From assembly GCA_017311315.1 (NCBI GenBank), contig CM029632.1, positions 11,989,014-12,053,013 of the forward strand: DNA of 64,000 bases, written 5' to 3'. A model generated the notes under the pieces. It saw only the letters and a program-made list of their open reading frames with translations. It was not told the origin of the DNA and did no database searches. The DNA is from Dendrocalamus latiflorus. Lineage: Eukaryota; Streptophyta; Magnoliopsida; Poales; Poaceae. A program made the translations under genes and the position numbers. Within the stretch, counting starts at the first letter, position 1. Each line of letters begins with the position of its first letter. Shown here piece after piece: positions 34,351 to 47,558 of the stretch.

Positions 34351-37300
34351 ATGGATGCGGAGAGCGGCCGCGCCGCAGCGAGGGCGGCGCGCAAGAAGGT
34401 GAGCCCGGAGCGCCGTTTCTGGGATTACGTCTGAAAGATTCGATCTTTGGTGGTTTGGGGCATCATGACGACGGCTGTTAATTTCTTTGTTTCTTGATGC
34501 GGTTGCAGCCGTGGCGCGCGGAGCTGGTGCTCGCGTACCAGAGCCTCGGGGTGGTGTACGGCGAGGTGGCGACGTCGCCGCTGTACGTGTACAAGAGCGC
34601 CTTCGCCGGCGGCGACATCGAGCACTCGGCGGGCAACGAGGAGATCTACGGCGTGCTCTCCCTCGTGTTCTGGACACTGACACTGATCCCGCTCCTCAAG
34701 TACGTGCTCATCGTGCTGCGCGCGGACGACGACGGCGAGGGCGGAACCTTCGCGCTCTACTCGCTCATATGCCGCCGCGTCCGCGCGGGGCTCCTCCCCG
34801 GCGGCGACGAGCTCACGGGGCAGCGTGATGGCTCGACGCCGGCGCCCGTGTCGACCCTGCGCGCGGCGCTGGAGCGGCACAGGGTCCTGCAGAGGGTGCT
34901 GCTGCTGCTCGCTCTGCTCGGGACAAGCATGGTCATCGGCGACGGCGTGCTCACCCCTGCCGTCTCTGGTCTCGCCCTCCTCCTCCTCCTCCCGCAGAGA
35001 TTTGGCTGTGCTCTTGGTATTGCACTGGTTGGTGTTAGAGCCTGATGTCTTCTTGCTCTCTTTTACAGTGTTCTCAGCAGTTTCCGGGCTCGAGTTGTCG
35101 ATGGTCAATGAGCAGCACGAATGTAGGTCAATTGTTTGCTCTAGTTACGTTTATAATTGCTCAATAGCAATGCGTGATTTTCATGCTTGCTAATTCTAAT
35201 TGAATTGATTCTAGTTATTGCATTACTTGTCGATTTGCGTTGTGATGTTTGTTTCTGAATACCTGGTTGATGTTTAGTGTTTCTTTTGTGACATGTTAAT
35301 TTGCAGACATACTGCTTCCAGTAACATGCGTGATACTGGTGGGCTTGTTCGCCTTGCAACACTACGGCACACACAGGGTCGGATTTCTTTTTGCGCCTAT
35401 TGTTTGCTTGTGGCTTCTCTGCATCAGCGTCATAGGGGTCTACAACATCATCCATTGGAATCCCCATGTGTATAAAGCTCTTTCGCCGTACTACATGTAC
35501 AGATTTCTCCAGAAGACTCAAACAGGTGGCTGGATGTCGCTGGGTGGGATCCTTCTATGTGTAACTGGTAAGGGAACAGGCTGTTCCACCCCGTTCAACT
35601 CTGCCACTTTGCATAATGATGATGATAAGTTGACCCTTGTGAAACTGTTGAAATTCTTAGGCTCTGAAGCAATGTATGCGGACCTTGGACATTTTACACA
35701 ATCTTCAATCAAGGTATGTGATGAGCATTTTATAACATTGATCATGCTACAAGAGGCTCACATTACATAGTCCTTTGCCACTTGCCTGAATTGTCATCCC
35801 TTTGGATTTGATGACTCTTAATTTCTTGCTAGTAAGAGGGTGCAGGTGCATCTACATTACATGTCTAACCAAATAAAGATAGAACACATCGAATTCATGT
35901 TTACAAAGAGTATTTCTGTACACATCATCAAAATAGAAGGCACTGTGTGGTGTATCTAAGGAGAACTTTTGCAGTCTATATATAAATAAGGTCAGTAATA
36001 CATGAAGAATGAAAGATTACGAACTTGGGATAGCCAAAGTTGATGAATTTAAAGTGGGAAGAAAGAATTTTAGTATTCGATAATGTATTGGTAGCTAGTG
36101 CAAATACGTATAATGCACAACTAAAAAATCACAAAAACAATATTAGAGGTTGAGTTCACTAAAAACTACTTATATGTCTTATTTCGTAAGGAGATGGAGA
36201 ATTTGGAGCTTATGAACCTGTTTCTGTGGAGCAGCTTGTACGACTATTTTGTTGGCTAATTTATTATAGTTCTCACTTTGAAGCCCTAAAAATTGTCTTA
36301 TCAAAAAAACTTACACCGCCTGAAACAGGCCCTAAAATTTCATAAACTTACATTGTACGACTTATTTCATCCATTTCTGGATGAAATGTTCATAAACAGT
36401 GACAATATTGTGGAAGCAAATGCATTTAGTTGGATTAGTTGAACTTGACCTTTAATTTGGTTGAAGGGATAAACTAATACAGAGTGGTGAACATTTTTGG
36501 ATTACAGAAAAATGGGGGGGGGGGGGGGGGGTGGAGCTTGAATCTCAAACTTCATCATTGCTTACTAGTATACATAGCATATGTTGATTTAAGTTGTTGT
36601 GTTAATTGATGATAACTTATACCCTCTCATTTGCTTATGAAGAAAGAAGTACTTCCATGTATTCTGCCTAATTATTCCACAATGCTAAACAGTAAGATAG
36701 CTACTTGGCAGCGCTTGTTAACTGGGTGAATAGCATTGCTGAGAGAATTTAACCCTTCACTAAGCTCTGCTTTGTATACAATTATACTTGAGGCCGAAGA
36801 GTCGATGAAGCCAGGAGTCAACACAACTGATTACTTAATTGCACTAAAAGCATGATTATCTTAGTAAATTATTTGATGATGTTCACTAATAAACTTTACT
36901 TAGGAATTGGAATATCGGAATGTTGGTTGTTTTCCGACACTTAAGACTAAAAATTCTGTATATTAAAACAGATGTTCTCATCGTACCTATATTTGCAACA
37001 ATTTGTGTGATGTTTCAATTTGAAGTGCTTCAAAAGCTGCATGATAATTGAACATTGTAATCCTTAGGACTTGACATATGCCACCTATCTTCCTGATGTA
37101 GGACTTGACATGTGCCTACCTTGCCTAATCATCACCGCAAGTTCTTATTTAAGTCTAAAATCCCTTACTGGTCTTTTTTTTTACTTCCAACAGATAGCTT
37201 TCACACTGGTGGTTTACCCAGCCCTCATACTGGCCTATATGGGGCAAGCTGCTTACATTTCACGACATCATAGTTTTGACAATGGCTATCATATTGGATT

Positions 37301-39074
37301 CTACGTATCAGTGCCAGGTACTCTTTCTATATGCCTTTGTACCCTCATAGATAAACATTTAGTGAATATAAGTTCCCCTTCTTGGTATTTACTTATTCAA
37401 TAATATCTTTCTAGAAAAAATCAGATGGCCTGTTCTGGGGATCGCAATACTCGCAGCTGTAGTTGGGAGCCAAGCAGTTATTACTGGCACGTTCTCAATT
37501 ATCAAGCAGTGTTGTTCCTTAAATTGCTTCCCTAAGGTGAAGATTGTGCATACATCCTCTACAGTACATGGTCAGATATACATACCAGAGATCAATTGGA
37601 TTTTGATGATACTATGCCTGGCTGTTACTATAGGCTTCAGAGATACAAAGCACTTGACAAATGCACAAGGTAAAAGTACAGTTCCATGAGCATATAGTTT
37701 TATTGTGTTCAAGATACCACATGCATACTTTCTTTTTACCATGAACAGCCACAAGATACGAGCCCTTTCTGTTTGTCTATATTTAGTGTCGAATCTACAT
37801 GTTTAGCTGATGTGTTTTTTTCTTTGTTCAGGACTGGCAGTCATAACTGTTATGCTCGTCACAACTTGCTTGATGTCACTGGTTATAGTTCTTTGCTGGA
37901 ACAAGAGCATAGTCTTTGCTCTCAGCTTCCTTATCTTCTTTGGTGCAATTGAAGTACTCTACTTCTCGGCATCCCTTGTGAAGTTTCACGAAGGGGCTTG
38001 GGTACCCATCACCCTTTCCTTCATTTTCATGATGGTGATGTGTGTGTGGCATTACGGCACCATAAAGAAGTACGAGTTTGATGTGCAAAACAAGGTCTCG
38101 ATAAGTTGGCTCTTAAATCTTGGCCCTTCCTTGGGGTTTGTTCGGGTCCGAGGCATTGGCCTGATACATACAGAGATTGTGTCTGGGATTCCAGCCATTT
38201 TCTCCCACTTTGTCACCAATCTGCCTGCATTTCATCAGGTATCTTACCATGCTTCTTTTGTTGTTCTGACAAGAATATTGTTTTCTTTTTGAGAATAGAC
38301 AAGAAAACTGTTCTAATATCTAAGCTATACTGTTTTATGCTTTCTTCCATGCACACGCTGCTGAATAGTTTATATTAGTGAACCAGTACGTGCATCTAAC
38401 TAACTCCTACAATAACCAAATATATTTTTCATCAGGTTATGGTCTTTCTATGCATTAAATCAGTATCTGTACCACACGTCCAACCTGAGGAGCGATTTTT
38501 GGTCGGTCGCGTTGGCCCGAAACAGTATAGGCTGTACAGGGTGGTTGTCCGATATGGGTACCGTGATGTGCAGAAGGATGACATAGAGTTTGAGAAGGAC
38601 CTAGTCAGCAGCATTGCAGAATTCATCCGCCGAGGGGACTCTGACCAAAATGGCTTTCTGGACGGTGAAGACCATTCTTATGAGGGGCTGTCTTTCATCA
38701 GTAAAGGTCTTCCATTTCAGAAGGACGGCGGCCTTGATGGATCAGATTCACCGGGATCATCCACTCATAAGGAGATAAACCCGAACCCAATTGCACCGAA
38801 GTCGAAGAGGGTAAGGTTTGTGCTTCCAAAGAACGCACAGATCGACAGCGAGGTTCGTGGTGAGCTGCAGGAGCTGACGGAGGCAAGAGAGGCAGGCATG
38901 TCCTTCATAATGGGGCGCTCCTACATGAAGGCGAAAAGTGGGTCTACTCTGATAAAGCAGGTTGCAATAAACTTCGGCTATGAGTTCTTGAGAAGGAACA
39001 GCCGAGGCCCTGCCTACGCAGCTAACATACCGCATGTTTCCACACTGGAGGTAGGGATGGTCTGCCAAGTCTGA
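34351..39074 (+). CDS. HAK/KUP/KT potassium transporter
   Basis: Nine exons: 34351-34398, 34509-34968, 35069-35122, 35307-35567, 35661-35713, 37194-37317, 37415-37669, 37832-38238, 38436-39074. All introns are GT-AG and all junction phases agree, giving 766 residues, the usual length for plant HAKs. The product is a K+ (probably K+/H+ symport) carrier of plasma or vacuolar membrane. Motifs: GVVYGEVATSPLY (30-42), GEGGTFALYS (92-101), IGDGVLTPAVS (159-169), FALQHYGTHRVGFLFAP, GSEAMYADLGHF, and a cytosolic C-terminal domain ending in LRRNSRGP and EVGMVCQV. About 12 hydrophobic segments are expected. Glu35 replaces the near-invariant Asp of YGD. The second intron is only 100 bp with a weak donor (GTCTCG). 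Intron 5 (1480 bp) holds an 18-G run. The family is certain; the exact orthologue is not. Confidence 0.97.
36514..36531. repeat. Homopolymer of 18 G in HAK intron 5
   Basis: Eighteen consecutive G on the transcribed strand, within the 1480-bp intron. The exact count is prone to sequencing error. Confidence 0.9.
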
Positions 39075-39450
39075 TAATATGATATCATCACGCTCAGTTG
39101 TATAGAGGTAGAGATAGCTCATGTTCATATATCTCTGTGTGTATATATATCCTAACGAAAGAGGTAGATGATTGATGAAGCAGGACACCGTTGGCCAGCA
39201 AGTGCAGAACATTGGACAGTGGAAGAAGCGTGCATAGTTTTCTCTTGTGTTGAGTTGATCTTTGTTTCGGTTTTTTTTTCCTATCAGTTGCTGTCGCAGT
39301 CGTATTATTTGGCGATAGAGATGTAGAGCGACAAGCAAGATAGCATTTTTTGTGCTTGAGTTGGGTGTTTAACCAATTGTGTTCATGTTGTATTAGAATC
39401 TGAATACGTTATATGCTGAAATTATTTGCTGCACAATCTGTGAGGATGCT
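39075..39450 (+). other. HAK 3' untranslated region and flank
   Basis: TA-rich sequence after the stop with no frame. The poly(A) site is probably here, as a long LTR begins at 39451, but no unambiguous AATAAA precedes it. Confidence 0.5.
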
Positions 39451-39972
39451 TGTAACAGCCCAAATTTGCCTCAAAATAAAACATGCATAATTTTCATGGA
39501 TTTTAAAATTTTTGGTGCATTTTATAATTTTCCCTAAAAGCCTTGCTTGAGTTTTAAGATTTTAAAATAATTTTCTTGGCCAAAAAATGTATGTCAAAAT
39601 TTCTAAAAGCTAATTGGGTGTTAATAAATTTTTCCTAAAATTTTTGTGTGCAATGCGCTATGAAATTCATATTTCAAATTCAAAAGTAATTTAAAATCAA
39701 GGATAAAGTTTAAACCTTTTTCTTTCCCTCACCTTTGGGGCAAATTTCCTCTGTCGTCCTGGCACTGTTCTTCTTTCTTCTCTCTCTCATGCTCTCTTCC
39801 TCGCATGCGTTCACGTGCAGCAGAAGGGTATTGAAGGAGCATGTAGCCTCAAGCCTTATGTCGCCGCAACCTTGTTCCATTGCCAGCCCGCTCTCTCTCA
39901 CTCTCACACGCTCTCTGCCTTTCTCCCGAAGCCAACCCATGGCGCCACGCCCTCCCTCTCTCTTCTCCCCTC

Positions 39973-39980
39973 TATTTAAG
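39973..39980 (+). promoter_or_regulatory. Candidate LTR TATA box
   Basis: CCCCTCTATTTAAGCCATCCC, about 520 bp into the LTR, precedes a CT-rich leader-like stretch. Confidence 0.35.
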
Positions 39981-40403
39981 CCATCCCTCGCATGTCAAAA
40001 CATTTGCCCTAAACCACTCTCCTTTTCCCCTAAGCTCTCATGCCCCGTTCACCCTCGGAGAGGAAGGATTTAGCCTACTTCCCTAAGTCTGGCCGAAAGC
40101 TTCACTGTTCGATTCCTCGCTATTTGATGAGTTCCAGACGACGCCATCATGATATTCATGTTCATCTTGTCTATCTCTACCTCATGCTCACCTCTCCATG
40201 CTTGTTTGCCCTTAGGAAAGCCGAAGCCATCAACCTCGCTGCCATGTGTAGTGTTGCTGTCGACCTCGCCTCCCGTCCTCTTCGCTTTGGTGAGCTTCAA
40301 CAATGGACATTGTTATGGTTACAGACCAAACAGAGAGATGGTAGTATGGTAGTGGAGAGTTAGGTGAGCAATGCTTGGGCCCTTCCCCATGGCCTGGATG
40401 GTC

Positions 40404-40428
40404 TATATATATATATATATATATATAT
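40404..40428. repeat. (TA)n microsatellite
   Basis: An uninterrupted TA tract of about 12 units inside the LTR-like region. Confidence 0.95.
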
Positions 40429-42640
40429 TCACATGGGGAGTATTTTACAATTATGTCCTTACACCCAAGTGTCCCTCTCAACGGCATTTATGTTATTACA
40501 CATGTCCCATTTTGGGCTTTACAACCTTCGAACAGGCCGGCTGGGCTTAGGTGAGGGTCACCCCTACAACAGACATCATGTCCTTAGTATTCTCCTTGAT
40601 CTCCCCATGCTAATGCACTCTCTGATTTGCCTTGCCATGTACTAGAGCTGTTGGAACACCGTCGTCGACTCGGAATGGCTACCAACCCTCCGCCGCCATT
40701 GATATCCCCCTCCGCTCCATCTCTCAGTGAGCCCCTTTGTTCCCATGTGCTTCAATACATGGCAAACCTAGTAGGCTAGCCAATGGCGTGTGTAGTTCAC
40801 TGCAACACGTTGCGCCTCACCGTGCCACCTCTGGCCGTCGTGGAGAGCTCCACTCATCGCCACATCTATAGTATCGAGGCCACCCTTAGCTTCGTAGTAG
40901 CCTGTAGATGCTCGCGTCAACTTCAACTTGAAGTTCTAGCTAGCCTTTTGTAGTCGCCCTTATGCATTGTAGCGCCGCCGTCGCCCTCACCATCATGCTG
41001 CCACCTCAAACTGTCTCCCTCCATGTCGTCACCACCAGCGGGTTCATCATGACCCCTCGTGTCCCATTTTGGCCATCTCAAGTGGATGTCGTGTCCTTCC
41101 TCACCAACGTCGAGCTCGGCTTGAGCCGACATGGTTGTCCTCCCCTATTCCTCTATTATGAGCAAGGAGGAAGACAACCATAGGTTGCTAACTAGTGGCC
41201 CCCGCGTGGTAGTTAAATTAGGTTAAATCGGTAATTAGTGGTTAGTTAAGGAATTAGTTAACATTAGTATGACATGTGGGCCATATGTAAATAGAAATCT
41301 TAATTAACCTCGGTTTAAAGTTGTGAGTCACTACAAGTGAACTCGCACCTGTAAAAATGTCGTGCAGACCCAGTACGTAGACCACTGTCTCTAACACGTG
41401 GGTCCCAATTCCTATAAACCGCTGTATGGACTTACTCCATGTGGGCCATGGCCACACCTGTCAATCTTTCATATTTTCCCGAATAAAAATAATTAGAAAA
41501 GAAATTAAAACCAACTCGATCCTACTTGTTAGCCGCTGAAAGTTTTTATTAAGAAAAATAATTGAAAAGAAAAACAAAATCTCGGTTGACCTCACCTGTC
41601 AAAATTTTTGGAATTTCCCCTCAAGCCAAAATTCAAAGAGCTTGTTCTCTCTCATTTTAAATCCAAATGACTTGTTTTTTTTCTAATTTTGTCTAAATTC
41701 AAAATCTTTCCAACAGAATCAAAACCATAATTTTTAGAGTTAATTTGAATTTTATTTGAAGTTGTGTTGATGTGGTTATTTGCAATTTTATAGACTTTGA
41801 TGCTTCAGACTCTCCTGTCGCCGATGAACAAGATCTTACGCTATTCATACTTGACCAAGGCAAGCCCTTATAATTGATCATGTTGAATCTAGTTTTTAGA
41901 AGCAAATATTTTGCTTTCAAATACAAGTGCATGTTTATTATTGTTACTTAATTAAATGATATGTGAAATGTTGATTGCTTAGCTATAGCATGCAATTGAT
42001 ACTTATTAATCCAACCTCCATGATGGTAGATGATATCCTCACCTTGTCATCCTAAGACACTTATAATGGTAATAACTCCACCATTGATTAAACCGTAATG
42101 GTTGTGCTTAGAATTGTTTTAGTGGTGAAATAAAATACAACACAAAATATTGTCAACTGAAACTTGAGAATATGATAATGGGATTGGTAACATAGGTTAC
42201 CACTAGAAACAGGAAAATATTTTATAAAATGGTGGAGACTCGAGCGAGTGGTTGGAATGAGGCCAGTGCAGGGATTGTACATATTGAATGGATTGGTCAC
42301 GCAGGGATTGAATATGCGAATTGGAATAGGGATTGTACAACACAAATATTGTCAACTGAAACTTGAGAATATTTATTGGTTGGCCTCGCCTAAGTCGATT
42401 AAGGACCGAATCTTGTGCTACTATTTTCTACACCCAAATCATGCAACCACAAGTTCAGTATGGGATGGACTTGGCTAACTAATTTGCTTAGTTTCGGTGT
42501 GACCCCTACGCATAGATTGATAGGTGGATTTCGAAATTTCTATTATAATTATATTAGGAGTGGCCCACAACGACAACTGCTCCTTGTGGATTTCTTTTGA
42601 CGAGAAGGGTCATAGACTCCCTAACAACAATGTCTCTCAT

Positions 42641-44587
42641 TAAAAATGTAGCCTGACATGGGAGTGTTTTAGCCAGGGAATGATGCAATCACTATCACCA
42701 ATGTTGAGGGATTCACCCTGGAGTGGGAGAAACCATTGACTCACCGATGGTTCAACCGATGACTCGGCGGTTGAACCGTTGAGCCGGTGAACCGACAGCC
42801 TCGTCCGATCTCCGGTCCGATTTTTGGCATCCATCGTTTTGCCTTTTCACTTCTCCTTTGACCGGCCTTCTTACTTCAGGTCCAAGCAGTCACTTCCCTC
42901 TTGGGGGCCAATAAAGAGCAAATTGAAGTTGTTGAATCATATGTGCTTGTGGGTTCTTTTGAACTGAGACTTATGGCTGTGGTTTTTGAATTTTGATTTG
43001 TTCGTAAGAGACAATATACCGAGAAAAATAGTTACATACGATTTTGACCGATACAATTAAACTTGGTATAATTTTTATTATAATTTATATATAAATCTCA
43101 CCTTAAAAACATACTATTTAACAAAGCATTAATATGAAAACAGAAGCTAAAACCTAAGTATGAACCCAAAAAACTGAGGTCCCGGGCCCATCCAACAGAC
43201 TGTCCGCATATCGAGGAGGCGGCACCCGTCACCAACCAATCACATCTTCACAGGCTGCGTCGCCCGCCGTTGCGTTGTGTTGTGGGCTCGATGCTCGGCG
43301 CCCTTTTGTTGTCCGCGCATGCTGTGATCTCATCCTCTCAACCGTGCTCCAGCTCCTCCTATCATTGCATATCTTATGGTCGCCAAAAGTAAAGAGGAAC
43401 CCCCGAGTCTAAACCAGTAGATTCACTCGAACACGCTATTAGTGGGATCATGTCCTTTTTTTTTTGGCATTTTAAATGGTGCTTACTATCCTAACCGTAA
43501 CAATTATCTGATCAGAAATCATTGCTGACAGACTATGCCTGATTTTTTTGTGAAATACTAGTGCATTTGAAGTTCATGTGGTCTCCATTTTGCCCTGCTG
43601 TTAGAACTGCATGGCAAGGCATAAGCTTCTTTAGCCAATGGTCGCAAAACTAAAACTAAGAACAGTGTCTTTTGAAAAAAAAAGGAAAATTAACTGGAAT
43701 AACTTTTAATCCTTGAAGTATCAAAGTTTGGCGAAGATCTCAGGAAAGACAAGGATTAAGGCCATCCCAGGCAATTTAAATAAAGAAGGCTTAAGCGCAC
43801 ACAGAGTTAACTACCACAGAATAGAAAGCATGGATACATCATCAATGCCCTTTTGATCTTTGCAGATCTCGGTATATCTAGTGGTGAGCTGGTGTGACGG
43901 TGAAGACACAAGGAAAGCAAAGCTAGAACAAACTTTTTTTGTCGATCACAAAAAGATGTCACCTGCATGCAATAGTGCCCTAGAGAAAGAGAGAAGAAAG
44001 GTTGGATGGAATCGGAGGAGAATAAAGGGTGCATGGGGAGACATGGATGTGAATCTTGCGGTTGTTGCGTGCGATACGTCATGGAGGAGAATGTTGGTCG
44101 GATGGAGATGGGATGCGCCGAGCTAGCTGCAACAGCCGAACGTGGTACGGTTTTTGCTGTGATGCGAAGCTACTGACGCTTGTACTGCCTTGTACGCATG
44201 CATGTCATCACTGGATCGATGCGCACGGCTGCTCGCTTCGGACATGGATAAGGACATCGAACGGCCGGGCTTTTATCGGTTCAAAGGACGTGTCGGTCTT
44301 CCCTTTGCTTGGTCACTTGATAGGAAATTAACATTTGATCGCTTCATTAGAAATCAACGGTCTAGAGTTCTTGTAGAGAACTGCACTTTTTTTTCTTTAA
44401 AATTTGTGCGTGATTGCCATGTTCTAAACAGCCCATAAGACAGCGAGGAGCTTTTCTCGCGATATACCGAACACGCCAATTTCAATCTCTTGTTAGTATG
44501 CACCTGTTGTGCCCGAATTTTGACAGGCAGTGGAATGGGCCAAGGATGGATCGGCTCATTAAGATAAGGCCGGTGAGATCTTTAAAA
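42641..44587. other. Intergenic, no gene recognised
   Basis: 42730-42800 holds interleaved inverted words (CCGATGGTTCAACCGATG, GGCGGTTGAACCGTTGAGCCGG), probably part of a decayed TIR element. The rest shows only short frames without recognisable products. Confidence 0.4.
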
Positions 44588-44909
44588 GTGTGTTTGGGTG
44601 AAGGGACGAAGTAGGATGATCTACTTTCCGGGATAGGATGGGATGGGGTGATTCGGGTAGAATGTTTAGTTGGGGGATGAGAATGGTGCTGGATTTTGTT
44701 TGGTTGGAAGGATAGAATGGTTCGGGATGGTACAAATTGGTGTTTGTTTAGAAGGATGGGGTGGGATGTATTGTGGTAACTAGGTAGTGAGAATGTCCTA
44801 AGTATCTCATCTCTTTTGAATTGTTGGATCAAAATCTAATAGATCTCAACCAATATTCCTCAATCAGTATAAATACCTCTCTCCCTCTCACCTCCCAACC
44901 CAAACACAC
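44588..44909. mobile_element. MITE-like element with 12-bp TIRs
   Basis: GTGTGTTTGGGT (44588-44599) and ACCCAAACACAC (44898-44909) are perfect inverted repeats. The interior has GGGATGGGATGGGG and TTCGGGATGG words seen in grass Tourist-type MITEs. The flanks read AAA on both sides, a weak possible duplication. Confidence 0.5.
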
Positions 44910-45789
44910 AAACCTAGAGTTGTCGCCGCCCATTATGCGTCTGCTATCGAAGCTACCTCCAGTGCACCACCCCTCCCTCCGCTCCTTGTGCGCCGACTCT
45001 CTCTACCAGATCTGGCCATCCACCACCGGTTTCTTCCCTGGCACTCCTCCGCAAAGGCAGGGACCTCAACTCCCTTTGTTGGTGCTCCTTTCCTCGTGGT
45101 GACGCTCCCTGCTCACGGCGACCTCCAGCTCCCTCGACGGTGGCTCCCGTTGTGATGCAGCAGTGGCTGCACGCTAGATCTTGTTAGAGTCATGGAGGGG
45201 GTTGCGCGACTCGATGGCAACGATTAGGGCATGGGCACCAGAGGGCGCAGAGATGGCCAGAGGCTAGGCGATGGCTATGGGAGAGGAATGGGAGTGATTG
45301 ACTACCAGTAAGGAAAACTAGGATGCTAACTTTCGGATGCTCCCTTAGATGAAGGAAACTTGGTATGGCAATTTTTTGTTAATTTGTGACATCTTGCAAA
45401 AAAAAAGTGATATTAATTAGATTATAGATTGGAATATTAAATTAAATAATAAATATTGAATATTATGTCAGATGTTAATATTCTTAGTTGATTGGTGCAC
45501 TTAAGGATGCTGGAGGAAAGGAAGCACCAACAGAGGTCATGCCTACCAACATGGCGTTCAGTTTTTCCTAAAGTTTTTGGTCCATCAAATGCTCCATGTC
45601 TACACCTTGTGTCAACAGTTTTTCTTTGAGAATTCAACTGTTCATGTTGAAACTGCAACTCACCGTGTAATTGCAAGTTTGCTTCAATCAACTTTGAACT
45701 TCTTCTTACAAAGCAACAGCTTGTTGTTGTGCATGATCAGCATGTTGCTTCGCTACAAGAGATTACCCTTTATGTCATGACAAATTTCT
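44910..45789. other. Intergenic, no gene recognised
   Basis: CT-rich frame at 44940-45100 and AT-rich remainder. A TATA-like TATAAATA at 44870 lies in the MITE. Nothing coherent. Confidence 0.35.
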
Positions 45790-46160
45790 TTATTGTAAGT
45801 CCATTTTCCATCACAATTACCATCTTATAATGAAATTTCTAATCGTCACTGATATTGGCCTCACTAATAACATAGTGATGATTTTTTTGCTCCCCACAAA
45901 TAATATGTTTATTAATGCCAATAAAATTATCACTAATAATCGATCCATTAGTGATAACTCAATGTTCTCACAGCTATGAGTCACATCAGTGACCCTATTT
46001 TCATCACAAATAATGCAACTAGTGACAAAATTATTTCTCACATATTCATATAAATTAGTGACAATTTAAGCTCCATAATTACAATTAGAATAAGTGACAA
46101 CTTCATCATCACAAATGGATGCCTTTTGTGACAGCAAAAATTGTCATAGCCTCATGGGCC
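45790..46160. repeat. CACTA-type subterminal repeat cluster
   Basis: The words TTAGTGACAA, TCACTAATAA, TTTGTGACA and ATCACAAAT recur at least twelve times in both orientations over 370 bp. Such arrays of 10-20 bp units mark subterminal regions of CACTA (En/Spm) elements. The matching CACTA terminus was not found next to it. Confidence 0.5.
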
Positions 46161-46416
46161 GATACTTGACATGACCCCACCACAATAAGGCCATGCTCTT
46201 TTGGGCTATGGGTGACGGTTTTTGTTTGCACTTTTCAAGATGGCGGACACACCGACATGGACGACACACATGGTTTTGAGCTCAGAAAGCTGTTTGGAGA
46301 AACGGCTTTAAGATGCCGCTTGGAGAAGCCACCCCGTTTGTTTTGGTTTCCAGAGAAGCTAAAGCTAAAAACCACAAAAAAGCCAAAAAAGAATAGGGGA
46401 ATTGCCTATTATCACT
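46161..46416. other. Short unassigned spacer
   Basis: GCTAAAGCTAAAAACC-like MITE words but no gene. Confidence 0.3.
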
Positions 46417-47558
46417 ACAACAAAGACGTTAGTATGATAAGAATATTGTCACGTAACAATATTAAATTCATTAAAGAAATATTATTCATCTTATTTGTGT
46501 TACAATGTCCCAGACACAAAAATATATTTATTACAATATCTAATTTTACAATGTCAAGCTCTGGTCCTCCAAGAATGGACATCATTTATCACTTTCATTT
46601 GATCCTTGATTTCTTCAAGCAACATGCTCCCTTCCTTAGTTTCCTCTTCCCATGTACTCCATCCTTGAGTTTTGGACAAGGAAATTGTTATCATTGTAAC
46701 CTGGGAAAAAATATGCTAGTACCAGCTGGTCAGGTACTTGTGTACCATAGAGAAGTCACACAACTAAGATGGTAGAAACTACCACCACACGAGCATATCA
46801 CACAACACAACTAAAAAAAATACATAAGGACCTTGGCAGCCTCAGCTTGTGCATGGATTATGTGTCTTTCTTAAACCTCTTGGTTAATTGCACCAACACC
46901 ACATGAGTGGTTTGGTTTCCTTACAAGGACTAATGCAAAGTGTTCTATTAATGGCACAGGAGCAAATGAAATCTTTTCATGTTTTGCTTCACCATATAAT
47001 TAAATATAATGGTAAGCACATATTTGAAAGCTTTCTATATAAGATGTAGAGCTGATAAATATTAATGCATGCTAGTATTTCTTCACCATTTGGAATAGAC
47101 TATGTTCGGCTTCTTGTAGGTTGCCTTCGAAACTTCCATAGCGCTAGGCCATTCTCCAATCTCAGAGTTTCTCTATAATTACATCACATACATATGAAGT
47201 TTACTATACAATGCTAAAAAGAAACATGACAGAAATTTTATTAACAACAATACAAGTTATGAAGATGGTTCCTCACCGGTTCATACATTATTTGTACTAT
47301 AGACTTTATTGCAACAAGCGACTTCATCTCTTTCTTTTGCTCTGTTGATGTAGTTTTGTTTGCTCCTTTTTTTGGAAAAGCATAATCACATATGAATATT
47401 GAAGAATACAATAGTGTACCAAACAATAAATGTGTACCTGAATCTGCTCATCACTCAATAGGTTATCAGTTAAACACTACTAGTCATCTAGGTCTACATG
47501 AGTTGGACAACCTTTGTTTGCACAATAGGTCTTGTACAGATTGTAGCATTGTATATTA

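Larger units (their letters stand above)
39451..42640 (+). mobile_element. Second long gypsy-type LTR
   Basis: It begins TGTAACAGCCCAAATTTGCC, the start type of Tekay/Del-like grass LTRs and similar in kind to the start of the solo LTR at 13267. The AT-rich first part is followed by a CT-rich leader with a TATA-like TATTTAAG (39973-39980), then by a block (42390-42600) similar in theme to 16.9-17.2 kb of the other LTR (GACCCCTACGCATAG, GGCTTGGCT/CTTGGCTAAC). The right end and target duplication were not found. No coding frame is credible. Confidence 0.5.

Noticed and set aside
34425..35108. A 227-codon minus-strand open frame over HAK exon 2
   Set aside because: It is antisense to a clearly conserved exon, and its length follows from the high GC of the HAK coding sequence.
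44821..45102. Possible small gene with a TATA box at 44870
   Set aside because: The TATA lies inside a MITE-like element and the frame is low-complexity without any homology cue.
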